A DNA stretch of 64,000 nucleotides from Lactobacillus xylocopicola (GTDB lineage: Bacteria; Bacillota; Bacilli; Lactobacillales; Lactobacillaceae): contig NZ_AP026803.1 in NCBI RefSeq assembly GCF_033096005.1, positions 223,501 to 287,500 on the forward strand, in the 5' to 3' direction. A program made the translations under genes and the position numbers. The notes under the pieces are model-generated. The model was given only the letters and a program-made list of their open reading frames with translations, had not been told where the DNA came from and ran no database searches. Below, in pieces: positions 1 to 8,469 of this stretch; the first letter of the stretch is position 1; the number at the start of each line of letters is the position of its first letter.

Positions 1-626
1 TGGCTAAAGAATTACTGCAGGATGTAGGCTTAAATGGAAAGGATTATTTTGACCGATACCCGCATGAGTTGTCTGGTGGAGAACAGCAAAGAATCGGTAT
101 TCTACGTGCTATTGCTTCCAAACCGCCGATTGTGTTAATGGATGAGCCTTTTAGTGCTCTTGATCCGCTGTCTCGAACAAACTTGCAGAATTTAGTCATT
201 GACCTGCATAAAGAGTTACATAATACGATTGTATTTGTCACTCATGATATGAATGAGGCTCTTAGGTTGGCGGATAGAATTGGCATTATGAAGGATGGGA
301 ACTTGTTACAGGTTGGGCGGCCGCAAGAACTTTTGCGCCACCCTGCAACCGAGTATGTACAAGAATTTTTCCGGGGATGCCTGGCCAACGATCTCTACCA
401 AACGCCTTTACGTCAAGCAATTTTATTTACTGATCCAAAAGTGTATCCGCGAACGCCAGCAGCTGGCATGCCGGTTCTTAGTGATGACAGCAACTTTGAA
501 AAATTATTGAATCTGCTGAGTCGTCGTGAAGAAGTTGGGGTTCAGGACCCAAATGGTGAATGTATGGGATATTTAGACCGAAGATGGGTGATAAAATACT
601 TGAGTGAGATTAATGACTTTAGTTAA
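1..626 (+). CDS. ABC transporter ATP-binding protein, OpuCA/GbuA type (5' truncated)
   Basis: ATPase subunit of an ABC importer, probably for glycine betaine, carnitine or choline. The window begins inside the gene; the frame is open from base 3. The signature LSGGEQQR lies just after residue 20 of what is visible, followed by a Walker B region (IVLMDEPFSALDP) and the switch histidine (FVTHDMNEA). The C-terminal 80 residues after the ATPase core (ending in GYLDRRWVIKYLSE) resemble a remnant CBS regulatory domain, which is typical of OpuCA-like osmolyte ATPases rather than sugar or amino acid ATPases. The start and the Walker A motif are outside the window, and no permease follows, so its partners must lie upstream. 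Substrate is inferred from the tail only. Confidence 0.85.
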   Translation, partial: AKELLQDVGLNGKDYFDRYPHELSGGEQQRIGILRAIASKPPIVLMDEPFSALDPLSRTNLQNLVIDLHKELHNTIVFVTHDMNEALRLADRIGIMKDGNLLQVGRPQELLRHPATEYVQEFFRGCLANDLYQTPLRQAILFTDPKVYPRTPAAGMPVLSDDSNFEKLLNLLSRREEVGVQDPNGECMGYLDRRWVIKYLSEINDFS

Positions 627-721
627 AGGATCTAAGCTGAACTGGAAGTCACTCTATTTTTTTATGAAAAGATAAAGTTATGACTGATTATTAGGTGTTT
701 AGGTTTAAATCAGCTAAAATA

Positions 722-749
722 TTAGACAAAGATTCTGCTACACTATATT
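722..749 (+). promoter_or_regulatory. Promoter for the two-component operon
   Basis: TTAGAC at 722-727 and TATATT at 744-749 with a 16-base spacer, about 50 bases upstream of the response regulator start. Seen in sequence; strength is inferred. Confidence 0.45.
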
Positions 750-797
750 AGTAGAAATTAAGTTGAAAATAAGTTTAAAAAGAAGGGAATTTGCCCT

Positions 798-1484
798 ATG
801 AAAATTTTGGTTGTTGATGATGATAAAGAAATCGTTGAATTATTAAGTATATACCTTAAAAACGAGGGTTATACGCCAGTGGTTGCCTATAGTGGTAAGG
901 AGGCTATTACTAAGCTGACGACCACGCCTGACATTTCGCTGATGATTCTGGATGTGATGATGCCAAGTATGAATGGGATTGACGTAATTAAGGAGGTCCG
1001 TAAGGATTCTGATATTCCGATTATTATTGTCTCAGCCAAAACTGGCGATATGGACAAGATTAAGGGTCTAATTACGGGCGCCGATGACTACGTCTCAAAA
1101 CCCTTTAATCCACTTGAAGTGATGGCTCGGGTACGGTCCTTGCTCAGACGCAGTCAGAAACAGGTCAAGGACGATGAACCTGATGTCTTAGAAGTGGGGC
1201 CACTGGTCGTTAACCGCGATTCACACGAGGTTAAGACGATTGCCGGTCAAGACATTCAGTTGACGGCGTTAGAGTTTGGGATACTTTACCTGCTGGCTAG
1301 TCACCCTAACCGCGTCTTCTCAGCGGATGAAATTTTTGAACGAGTTTGGCAACAAGAATCGATTGTGTCGGCTAAGACGGTCATGGTCCACGTGTCACAC
1401 TTACGAGATAAGATCCAAAAGGCGACAGATGGTGAGGATGTTATCCAGACTGTTTGGGGCGTTGGCTATAAAATTGAGGCTTAG
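798..1484 (+). CDS. OmpR/PhoB-family response regulator (VanR-like)
   Basis: DNA-binding response regulator of a two-component system. Residues 1-120 form a receiver domain with the acidic pocket VVDDDKE at 5-11, phospho-acceptor Asp52 (in MILDVMMP), Ser/Thr position IIIVSAK and Lys in VSKPFNPLE. Residues 130-228 form a winged-helix output domain ending in the usual VWGVGYKIE. The 228-residue length is normal. The start is preceded by AGAAGGGAA. The histidine kinase gene starts 4 bases after its stop, so the two are cotranscribed. Nearest relatives by motif are VanR and YycF-like regulators of cell-envelope functions, and the next genes make peptidoglycan precursors. The link to wall homeostasis is inferred from that position. 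Confidence 0.93.
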   Translation: MKILVVDDDKEIVELLSIYLKNEGYTPVVAYSGKEAITKLTTTPDISLMILDVMMPSMNGIDVIKEVRKDSDIPIIIVSAKTGDMDKIKGLITGADDYVSKPFNPLEVMARVRSLLRRSQKQVKDDEPDVLEVGPLVVNRDSHEVKTIAGQDIQLTALEFGILYLLASHPNRVFSADEIFERVWQQESIVSAKTVMVHVSHLRDKIQKATDGEDVIQTVWGVGYKIEA

Positions 1485-1488
1485 CTAA

Positions 1489-2643
1489 ATGAAAAAAGAA
1501 CGGGTCAAGTTAACCGCAGCGGAAAAAAGCGAGTTATTTGCCGAAGGGGTCATTACGGTGGTCCTCTTGTTACTACTCAATTTATCGGTTGTCATTCTGA
1601 TTAATTTGACTATTCTCCAAAACAAGAACTTGGTTAATGGCATCTATTTTTTAAAGAAGACCATTACCTTTGCCGGTGGCCGCCATTTGTGGTCCTGGCA
1701 AAACACGTTTTTGATTATTATGGGTATTGGGGATTCGATTGTACTTTGCTGGCGCCTGATTCGACGCTACCACCAGATGCAGCTGCGCCATGTTATTTCT
1801 GAACTTCACTATATCGCTCAAGGGCACTTTGACCACAAGATTTCGTTTAGAGTAAAAACCGACTTGCAAAAAGTGATTGATTCAATTAATTCACTGGTCA
1901 GCAGTACGGTCAATGCTATTGAAGAGGAACGGACAATTGAAAAGTCCAAGGACGAATTAATCAGCAATGTATCGCACGATATCAGAACACCGCTAACGTC
2001 GATTATTGGCTATTTAGGCTTGTTAAAGTCGGGTGTGGCTGATCCTGAAGATCAACAGCGTTACCTCAATATCGCCTTTACCAAAGCAGAACAGATGAAG
2101 GCACTGGCTCATGACCTACTTGAATATACGACACTTAAGTCGACTACGACTGAGTTGAACTTATCCACTTTGCATATTTTTTCCATGCTGGAACAGGTGG
2201 CTGCCGGGTTTGAAATCGAGGCTGAAGAAAAGAACATTGAGTTTAATATTGAAACCAGACCCAAGGAGTTGACAATTCAAGCTGATCCAGAAAAACTTGT
2301 TCGCATCTATAATAACCTGATTAGCAATGCCTTGAAGTATGGTACCGGTGCAAGTCAGATCAACCTAATTGCCAACTTGGTCAACAATAATGAAGTGGAA
2401 TTGCGGGTAGAAAATAACGGGGCCCAAATTCCGGCCGCATCCTTGAAAAAAATCTTTGAACGCTTTTATCGGGTGGAAACTTCGCGCAATACAGAAACAG
2501 GTGGGACTGGGTTGGGCCTATCGATTACTAAGAGTATTGTCGACTTACATCATGGCAAAATCCGTTGTGAATCAGATCCGGATTGGACCAAGTTCATTAT
2601 TAGTTTGCCGCTAGACCCAAAGAATACTAACACGGTAGCCTAG
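1489..2643 (+). CDS. Sensor histidine kinase (VanS-like)
   Basis: Membrane sensor kinase that phosphorylates the regulator encoded 4 bases upstream. Two transmembrane segments (about residues 20-43 and 72-92) flank a short extracellular loop of roughly 28 residues, too small for a folded sensor domain, so it probably senses within the membrane or through a partner. A HAMP-like linker follows, then the H-box with His163 (NVSHDIRTPLTS), the N-box (NNLISNALKYG), and G boxes ending in GGTGLGLSI. The length of 384 residues is normal for the VanS/PhoR group. It is followed after 44 bases by murE, possibly in the same transcript. Confidence 0.92.
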   Translation: MKKERVKLTAAEKSELFAEGVITVVLLLLLNLSVVILINLTILQNKNLVNGIYFLKKTITFAGGRHLWSWQNTFLIIMGIGDSIVLCWRLIRRYHQMQLRHVISELHYIAQGHFDHKISFRVKTDLQKVIDSINSLVSSTVNAIEEERTIEKSKDELISNVSHDIRTPLTSIIGYLGLLKSGVADPEDQQRYLNIAFTKAEQMKALAHDLLEYTTLKSTTTELNLSTLHIFSMLEQVAAGFEIEAEEKNIEFNIETRPKELTIQADPEKLVRIYNNLISNALKYGTGASQINLIANLVNNNEVELRVENNGAQIPAASLKKIFERFYRVETSRNTETGGTGLGLSITKSIVDLHHGKIRCESDPDWTKFIISLPLDPKNTNTVA

Positions 2644-2687
2644 CTGTGTTATAATTTTGACTGAGATAAAAAACAGAGGGGTATAGC

Positions 2688-4259
2688 ATGAGTATTTCTT
2701 TAAATACCTGTATTTTAATTTTGAAAGAACACCACTTGTTGAAATCGAGCGCGGTTCAAGACACGGTTATGACCAGGATGGAGTATGTATCATATGATTC
2801 ACGCGACATCCAAACGAATACCTTGTTCTTTTGTAAGGGAGCAGGGTTCCGACCGACTTACTTGTCGATGGCGAAAGACAACGGTGCTAATTGTTATGTG
2901 GCAGAGCAGCCTTATCCAGAGGGTAAGGGTATGCACGCCTTAATCGTGCGTGACGTGTCTAAGGCAATGGCCTTATTGTCTGCGGCGTTCTTCCGTTTTC
3001 CTCAGGATGACTTGTATGTAGTTGGGATCACGGGCACTAAGGGTAAGACAACGACTGCCTACTTTTTAAAGGGGATGCTGGACCAGATCAATGGAGGTAA
3101 GACAGCGCTTCTTTCATCGGTTAATAATGTTGTCGGACAGCAGCCTGAAGATACCTTCAAGTCTAGTTTGACCACGCCGGAGTCACTTGACTTATTCCGT
3201 GACATGCGCAATGCTGCTGATAATGGAATGACCCATTTGGTGATGGAAGTTTCAAGCCAGGCTTATAAGAAAAACCGGGTATTTGGCCTAACTTATGACC
3301 TGGGCTTTTTCCTTAATATTACGCCTGATCACATTGGTCCTAATGAACATCCTAACTTTGCTGATTATTTGCACTGCAAGCTCCAATTACTAGTTAATGC
3401 CCGCAAGTGTATCATTAATGCCCAAACTGACCGCTTTAGTGAAGTATATGCGGCAGCGACGACAACCACCGAACCAAATAGTATCTACCTATTTGCCGAT
3501 GAGCAGTTTGCCAATCCTGAATTGAAAGAAACAATTGATTTTCGATACGCAGCTCAGGAAAGTGACATGGTCCAAACCTGCTTTCAGGTCTTATGTGTAA
3601 GTGACAAGGCTAAGGCACTGGAGATTGCCGGTAACTATCGGCTGAAAATGCTGGGTGACTTTAACCAGTCAAACGGTACGGCGGCGATTATTGGAGCTGG
3701 TCTTGCTGGTATGAATCATGATGATGCGGCTCGCGGAATTGCTGCAGTGACAGTTCCAGGTAGAATGCAGACAGAGGTTACCCAAGAACATGGAGTTGTA
3801 GTTGTTGATTATGCTCACAATGAAGCTTCAATGATGGCTCTAATGGGTTTTATGCAACGTGAATTCGACAATCCCAAAATTATTGTGGTTGTAGGTGCAC
3901 CCGGCGATAAAGGTGAGTCCCGGCGCGCCGGTTTTAGTCATAGTTTAAATGTCTATGCCGACAAGGTGTTCTTGACGACTGATGATCCGGGCTTTGAGGA
4001 TCCAAAACAAATCGCTGAAGAAATTAATGCTGGGATCGACCATTCTAGAGTTGAGGTAACTTTTGAACTAGATCGGGCTAAGGCCATTCATGATGCAATT
4101 GTTCTGGCAGGCAAAAATGATGTGGTACTTATTTGTGGTAAAGGTGAGGATAACTTCCAGAAAATTCGTGGAATTGACACGCCGTATTTGTCAGACATTA
4201 CGGTTGCCCAGCAAGCAATTAACGAGTTGGAAGGTCAAGACGAGCACTTTAAGCACTAG
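2688..4259 (+). CDS. murE: UDP-N-acetylmuramoyl-tripeptide synthetase MurE (L-lysine type likely)
   Basis: Cytoplasmic ATP-dependent ligase that adds the third residue to UDP-MurNAc-L-Ala-D-Glu. The Mur-ligase P-loop GITGTKGKTTT is at 113-123, the central domain carries VMEVSSQAYKKNRV and the C-terminal domain starts near VDYAHNEASM. At the amino acid selectivity position it has DDPG instead of the DNPR associated with meso-diaminopimelate, which fits lysine addition as expected in lactobacilli. The 523-residue length is within range. RBS AGAGGGG precedes the ATG. The adjacent racemase gene would supply D-Asp for a Lys-D-Asp cross-bridge. Lysine specificity is an inference from one motif plus taxonomy. 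Confidence 0.92.
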   Translation: MSISLNTCILILKEHHLLKSSAVQDTVMTRMEYVSYDSRDIQTNTLFFCKGAGFRPTYLSMAKDNGANCYVAEQPYPEGKGMHALIVRDVSKAMALLSAAFFRFPQDDLYVVGITGTKGKTTTAYFLKGMLDQINGGKTALLSSVNNVVGQQPEDTFKSSLTTPESLDLFRDMRNAADNGMTHLVMEVSSQAYKKNRVFGLTYDLGFFLNITPDHIGPNEHPNFADYLHCKLQLLVNARKCIINAQTDRFSEVYAAATTTTEPNSIYLFADEQFANPELKETIDFRYAAQESDMVQTCFQVLCVSDKAKALEIAGNYRLKMLGDFNQSNGTAAIIGAGLAGMNHDDAARGIAAVTVPGRMQTEVTQEHGVVVVDYAHNEASMMALMGFMQREFDNPKIIVVVGAPGDKGESRRAGFSHSLNVYADKVFLTTDDPGFEDPKQIAEEINAGIDHSRVEVTFELDRAKAIHDAIVLAGKNDVVLICGKGEDNFQKIRGIDTPYLSDITVAQQAINELEGQDEHFKH

Positions 4260-4272
4260 AAAAGCGGACAAA

Positions 4273-5022
4273 ATGAAAGATTTCTTTAGTATTATTGGTG
4301 GGATGGGAACGATCGCTACGGAGAGCTATGTGCGGATGCTTAACCATCGGGTTAAGATTAGTAGGGACCAGGATTATTTAAACTATCTTTTAGTAAATGA
4401 TGCTCAAATCCCTGATCGCACAACTTATATCAAGGACCACACCAAGTCTAATTTTTTCTTTGCTTTGCGTGAAGATATTCTGCAACAGGCCCAGCTGAAG
4501 CCGGACTTTATGGTAATGCCTTGTAATACGGCACACTATTTTTATGATGATTTGGCTAAACTGACTGATATTCCCTTTTTGAACATGATGCGGATTGCTG
4601 TCCACCACTTTGTTGATGAATACCCCCAAGAACAAAGAATTGGTGTCATTGCTACAGAAGGATCAATTTATGACCACCTGTATGTGGATGAGATTGAGAA
4701 GGTAAAGCGTACTGTGGAACTGGGCGGACCAGAAATTCAACCGCTGGTTACGAGGTTAATTTACACTAATATTAAGGAAAAAGGGATTGTGGATGCAGAA
4801 TTATACCATCACATTTTGCGCACAATGCACGATCAATATGGTTGTAAGGTCATTTTATTAGGGTGTACTGAACTGTCTTTAGCTCAGGAAAAAGCACCAG
4901 ACCACCCGTATCATGTCATTGATCCACAGTCGATTCTGGCTGATGTTGCAATTGAACTTGAACAGCAAATTCGCGCGGGCCAGAACCCAAAAGAAGTAGT
5001 ACAAAAGTATTTATATCAATAA
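4273..5022 (+). CDS. Aspartate/glutamate racemase family protein
   Basis: Cofactor-independent racemase interconverting L- and D-Asp or Glu by a two-cysteine mechanism. Both catalytic cysteines are present, Cys84 in MPCNTAHYF and Cys198 in LLGCTELSL. The N-terminus IIGGMGTIATESY is the usual phosphate-loop-like start of this family. I place the start at 4273, 14 bases after the murE stop, because an open reading frame extending upstream to 4090 only overlaps murE. The 249-residue length is normal. Position directly behind murE suggests production of D-Asp for the interpeptide bridge; D-Glu for the stem peptide is the alternative, but MurI enzymes have different flanking motifs. Confidence 0.9.
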   Translation: MKDFFSIIGGMGTIATESYVRMLNHRVKISRDQDYLNYLLVNDAQIPDRTTYIKDHTKSNFFFALREDILQQAQLKPDFMVMPCNTAHYFYDDLAKLTDIPFLNMMRIAVHHFVDEYPQEQRIGVIATEGSIYDHLYVDEIEKVKRTVELGGPEIQPLVTRLIYTNIKEKGIVDAELYHHILRTMHDQYGCKVILLGCTELSLAQEKAPDHPYHVIDPQSILADVAIELEQQIRAGQNPKEVVQKYLYQ

Positions 5023-5057
5023 GATCAGCGATTTTTAAGAGTCGCTGGTCTTTTTTT
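5022..5057 (+). terminator. Rho-independent terminator after racemase
   Basis: Ten-base stem AGATCAGCGA / TCGCTGGTCT with one G-T pair, loop of ten bases, then seven T. It ends the two-component/murE/racemase unit. Confidence 0.85.
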
Positions 5058-5139
5058 GACTAAAAGTTGACAAGATGGTCAAATAGTTATACCGTATTAG
5101 ATAATTAGTACACATCAAATTATGAATGGAGGAACAACT

Positions 5140-5334
5140 ATGCTGTATCTTTTATACACACTTATCGGTCTAGTAATTATTCTGTTAACCAATCTAGTAG
5201 TAACGGTCCTTTTAACTTTGAATGACCTTCGTTCTCATCAATGGGAAGATAACGGGCATTTTATCAATGTCTTTAAGAAGTATTTTGGTAAGAATAATAA
5301 TATTCCGCTGCACTTTGCCGATTGGATGTTATAA
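5140..5334 (+). CDS. Small single-pass membrane protein, unknown function
   Basis: A 64-residue protein with one N-terminal membrane helix (about residues 3-27, very rich in Leu, Ile and Val) followed by a polar cytoplasmic or external tail ending in FADWML. I choose the ATG at 5140 because GGAGG sits 7 bases before it; an in-frame ATG at 5122 lies upstream of that site. A TTGACA box at 5067-5072 may be its promoter. It is transcribed alone between two terminators or promoters. I do not recognise the family. Confidence 0.6.
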   Translation: MLYLLYTLIGLVIILLTNLVVTVLLTLNDLRSHQWEDNGHFINVFKKYFGKNNNIPLHFADWML

Positions 5335-5453
5335 ATCTGCTAAAAAGTTTTGAAATCACTAACAATATCATTATCGCTGTTGTTTTTCTATCTTAATTAT
5401 TTCAATGTACTATAATTAGCGTGAGAGATTAATTTTATGTTCGAGGTATTATT

Positions 5454-6752
5454 ATGAAAATTAGTAAAAAACTCATCCTAGGAGCAGTTGCCGGCACCTT
5501 GGCTCTCGGTGGTGCGATTCCATTAGCAACCACTACCAGTAACACAGTCACTGCTGCCACTACCACTAATAAATTGAAGTTAGCCCACGGTGCCTATGTT
5601 TATAACAAAGCTGGCAAGCCCCTTCGTACTTATCGCGGCAGCACATGGAAGACCCACCTCAAAAAAGGCGCCACCGTTAAATTTACTGGTGCAATCGAAC
5701 CTGCCGAGCGCAACAGCAAACACTTCTTCTTACTCGACGACGACAACTACAACCAGTCTTGGCTTCCTTATAAACAAATAAAGGGGCAATATTACTATGG
5801 CATTGGTGCTGGTGGCTACATTAAAGCCAGCAACGTCAGTCAAATCGCTGGCAAGCCGCTGTATACCTCTGAAGCCACGGTGACAATCAAAGATAATTTT
5901 ACTAACAAGCCGTATGCTGTTGGCATTGGTAAAGATAAAACTACAATTAAGAATGGTAAAACCTTTAAAGTTGACCGTATTACTTCAGTGTCAAGCGATC
6001 CTGAAGATCTCATAGAATATCGGGTTAGTGGGACAACAAATGCTTTTATACTCACAGACAGTGTAAAAACTAAACCACGGCAAAATTTAAAAGTCTATAC
6101 TAAATACACTTATATTTCATTTTTACAAACAGCTGATACTTATGACAATTATGGCTCTAAAAGGGCTACCTCGCTTATTCATTCTACTTTTTTACCAGGG
6201 GATATGTATCCTGTCGAAGAATTGACTTATCTATGGATCCCTAGTGAAAATAAAGCAGAATTGTTTTATTTATTGAAATATTCTTGGGAACCATTTACAC
6301 TCTCTTCACCGGCAAACTACACTGGTAATCCAGGTTATGGCGATGGTCTTGTCTATGTTAAAGCAGACAACACTAAGTATGTATCTGGTTCATTCCTAAA
6401 GCCAGATAATACGCCCGAGCAAGCACAAATTGAAGCAAAAACCGCTACTTCAGCAGATAAGGAGGAATTACAAAAATTAATTAGTCAAGCCAAAAACATT
6501 CCTACTAAAATGCTAGAAGCAGCTACTAACCGTAATTACCATTATAAATATATTTTACAGTTTGCTAAAGATACGATTAAGTCTACTACAGCAAGCATTT
6601 CTGCAGTAAAAAAAGTTGTCTTTCTATTAGATCAGGCACAAAATGATGTCATTAACAAAACAAAAGAGCAAGATGAAATTGATAACATATTAGACGGAAC
6701 CACGCCGTACATCAATACAACCCCTGGCTTTTATACCAAAAATAGAAAATAG
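5454..6752 (+). CDS. SLAP-domain (S-layer-associated) secreted protein
   Basis: Secreted surface protein. A Sec signal peptide occupies roughly residues 1-35 (KK, then LILGAVAGTLALGGAIPLA, with likely cleavage after the TVTAA region). Residues 40-120 contain a SLAP-type module opening with HGAYVYNKAGKP, the hallmark of lactobacillar S-layer anchoring domains that bind cell-wall polymers; further SLAP-like segments follow near residues 140-200. The C-terminal 130 residues are helical and lysine/glutamate rich (EAKTATSADKEELQKLIS). Exact function is unknown. The start has a GAGG Shine-Dalgarno and a TATAAT -10 box at 5411-5416. The next gene is a helveticin J-like gene, and SLAP and helveticin genes often sit together in lactobacilli. 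Confidence 0.8.
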   Translation: MKISKKLILGAVAGTLALGGAIPLATTTSNTVTAATTTNKLKLAHGAYVYNKAGKPLRTYRGSTWKTHLKKGATVKFTGAIEPAERNSKHFFLLDDDNYNQSWLPYKQIKGQYYYGIGAGGYIKASNVSQIAGKPLYTSEATVTIKDNFTNKPYAVGIGKDKTTIKNGKTFKVDRITSVSSDPEDLIEYRVSGTTNAFILTDSVKTKPRQNLKVYTKYTYISFLQTADTYDNYGSKRATSLIHSTFLPGDMYPVEELTYLWIPSENKAELFYLLKYSWEPFTLSSPANYTGNPGYGDGLVYVKADNTKYVSGSFLKPDNTPEQAQIEAKTATSADKEELQKLISQAKNIPTKMLEAATNRNYHYKYILQFAKDTIKSTTASISAVKKVVFLLDQAQNDVINKTKEQDEIDNILDGTTPYINTTPGFYTKNRK

Positions 6753-6768
6753 ATTTATGTTAGGCAAT

Positions 6769-6800
6769 AAAACAGAAGAAAAGTCTTCTGTTTTATTTTT
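6769..6800 (+). terminator. Terminator after SLAP gene
   Basis: Perfect 11-base stem AAAACAGAAGA / TCTTCTGTTTT with a four-base loop, then a T-rich run. Confidence 0.85.
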
Positions 6801-6913
6801 ATATTTTTCCGAACATTTGTTTGACTTTATGGAACCTGTGTCATAAAATGTTTATGATCTCGAGATTAAATTAACTTGTTTTAAAAATTATTTTTATTTG
6901 AAAGGAAATCAAA

Positions 6914-7888
6914 ATGAATACAAAATCAAATGCTTCAGTTAGCTTAATGTATACACTAGATGAACATAATAACGGACTTTATCAAAGAGTTGTCCAAAAA
7001 GGTAACGTAACTAAAAGTAATTGCTATGCTTTACAGTTATATAAGGGAGGAACTTATGTATTTAAAGCCTCCTTGCAAAGCGACATGAACTTCAATAAGA
7101 ACACCGTTTTAACATTAACTGGTATTGCTGGTGGTCATACTCAAACCTTTGAATATGCTGGACAAAAAAATTCTTGGTTTGTTGGTACTAAGGGGAAAAA
7201 ATCAACTGCAGATAATGAAAAACGCTTCTGGGCTTCACAAATAGCTCGAGTACAAATTCCAGATAAAACGACACATACAACTAATATCAATCTGCCACGT
7301 CTTTCTTACTTGAATCGTGCAGGTATTGGGAAAAAGATTGATGCTTCTGGGAACTTTACGGAAGAAACTTTCACTGGTAAAGATTTATTCCGATCAGAAG
7401 CTGCTGTCTCACCTGATTACACCAAATTTTTATTAGCAACTATTGATACTACAGGGAATGGTTATTTCTTCTTGTACAATTTAGCTACTATTAATCGTGA
7501 ATTAAATCAGGCTGGAAATTCCGATGTTAATATTGGTAATATTTCTTGTTTAGGTTACTTTGCTATTCCTAATATTACAAATAGATATTCTGGTATTGGC
7601 TCAATCCAAGGGTATGACTTAGATGATCGAAACAATATCTATATTTCTAGTCAAAAATCAGGCGAATCTGAACGAAATATTTATAAGATCCCTTGGGGAA
7701 AAATTAAAAAGGAAGCTTGAGATCAGATAGCACTAAATAATGAAAACGCGTTAGATACACCAGGATATTACACTGAACTAGAAAGCGTTCAAGTAATTAG
7801 TGAAAATAATCTTTACCTAACTGTTTCTTATCATAGAAATTCAGATGATGTAACAACACGTAATCATATTTTTGAAGTTTCTTGGTGA
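6914..7888 (+). pseudogene. Helveticin J-family protein gene interrupted by one in-frame TGA
   Basis: The reading frame is continuous from ATG 6914 to TGA 7886-7888 (324 codons, against 333 residues for helveticin J) except for one TGA at 7718-7720. Recognisable helveticin J blocks on both sides of the stop are AGGHTQTFEYAG, FPRLSYLNRAG-like LPRLSYLNRAG, EAAVSPDYTKFLLATI, SIQGYDLDDRNNIYISSQK before it, and ELESVQVISENNLYLTVSYH with a C-terminal NHIFEVSW after it. So the protein would lose its last 56 residues. There is no signal peptide, as in the family. Helveticin J is a large heat-labile class III bacteriocin. No frameshift is present, so the change looks recent: TGG (Trp) or CGA to TGA are the simplest routes. 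Confidence 0.85.
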
Positions 7889-8011
7889 AACGAATAGACC
7901 AATCGAACTTAACATAATGCAGTTTAAGCGAAGTAGGTTTAATACTTAGAGCCACAAGGCTCAATTTGGCAATAAATAATTGTTTGTGAATTTTAACCCG
8001 TATAGCAAAAG

Positions 8012-8043
8012 GGAAGACTGAATTAATAGTCTTCCTTTTTTTG
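8012..8043 (+). terminator. Rho-independent terminator
   Basis: Stem GGAAGACT / AGTCTTCC with an eight-base AT loop, followed by seven T. Confidence 0.85.
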
Positions 8044-8180
8044 CTTACTAGCCAATTTCACAATTAGTACAAATTTTTCTGACATTTTAATGGTTGTAGT
8101 ATGGGATATCTTGATGAAACTTTGATAAATTGAGTTTCCTACCCATACGACTATTATTGAATAATTTCCTCCTTTAAGTA

Positions 8181-8209
8181 TTGACGATTAAGTAAATCAG
8201 GACTATTCT
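8181..8209 (+). promoter_or_regulatory. Promoter of the riboflavin operon
   Basis: TTGACG at 8181-8186, a 17-base spacer, TATTCT at 8204-8209. The predicted transcript start lies about 12 bases before the riboswitch. Confidence 0.65.
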
Positions 8210-8227
8210 TGATTTAATTGAATACGG

Positions 8228-8356
8228 TTTCTTCGGGGCAGGGTGCAATTCCCTACCGACGGTGACAACGAGTGCGTTGAAGTCCGTGACCCGCGTTAAG
8301 CGGTGGAACTAGTGCAAGTCTAGTACCGACAGTTAAAGTCTGGATGGGAGAAGAAC
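8228..8356 (+). promoter_or_regulatory. FMN riboswitch (RFN element)
   Basis: The conserved RFN blocks are all present in order: TTCGGGGCAGGGTG-like 5' block, CCCTACCGACGGTGA, AGTCCGTGACCCGC, GTGGAACTAGTGCAAGTC, TACCGACAGTTAAAGTCTGGATGGGAGAAGAA. The closing helix pairs TTCTTC with GAAGAA. It precedes a terminator at 8428-8456, so FMN binding is expected to cause early transcription termination before ribD. This is one of the best-supported RNA elements in the window. Confidence 0.97.
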
Positions 8357-8427
8357 AAATAACAACTAATATTTGACTCGCGCTAGAGCAGACTGAGCTG
8401 AAATCATATTTAGTTAATAAAAAAGCG

Positions 8428-8456
8428 CCCCGTTGATTAACTTCAACGGGGTTTTT
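8428..8456 (+). terminator. Riboswitch-controlled terminator
   Basis: Stem CCCCGTTGA / TCAACGGGG and T run directly between the FMN riboswitch and ribD. It is the expression platform and is antagonised when FMN is absent. Confidence 0.85.
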
Positions 8457-8469
8457 CTATGCTTAGGAA

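Larger units (their letters stand above)
7889..8227. other. Noncoding interval between helveticin J-like gene and the riboflavin leader
   Basis: I see no gene here. It holds the terminator at 8012-8043 and the rib promoter at 8181-8209. The stretch 7889-8010 contains only short open frames without Shine-Dalgarno sites. Confidence 0.6.

Noticed and set aside
4090..4272. N-terminal extension of the racemase
   Set aside because: It lies wholly within murE and has no family similarity; the conserved start is at 4273.
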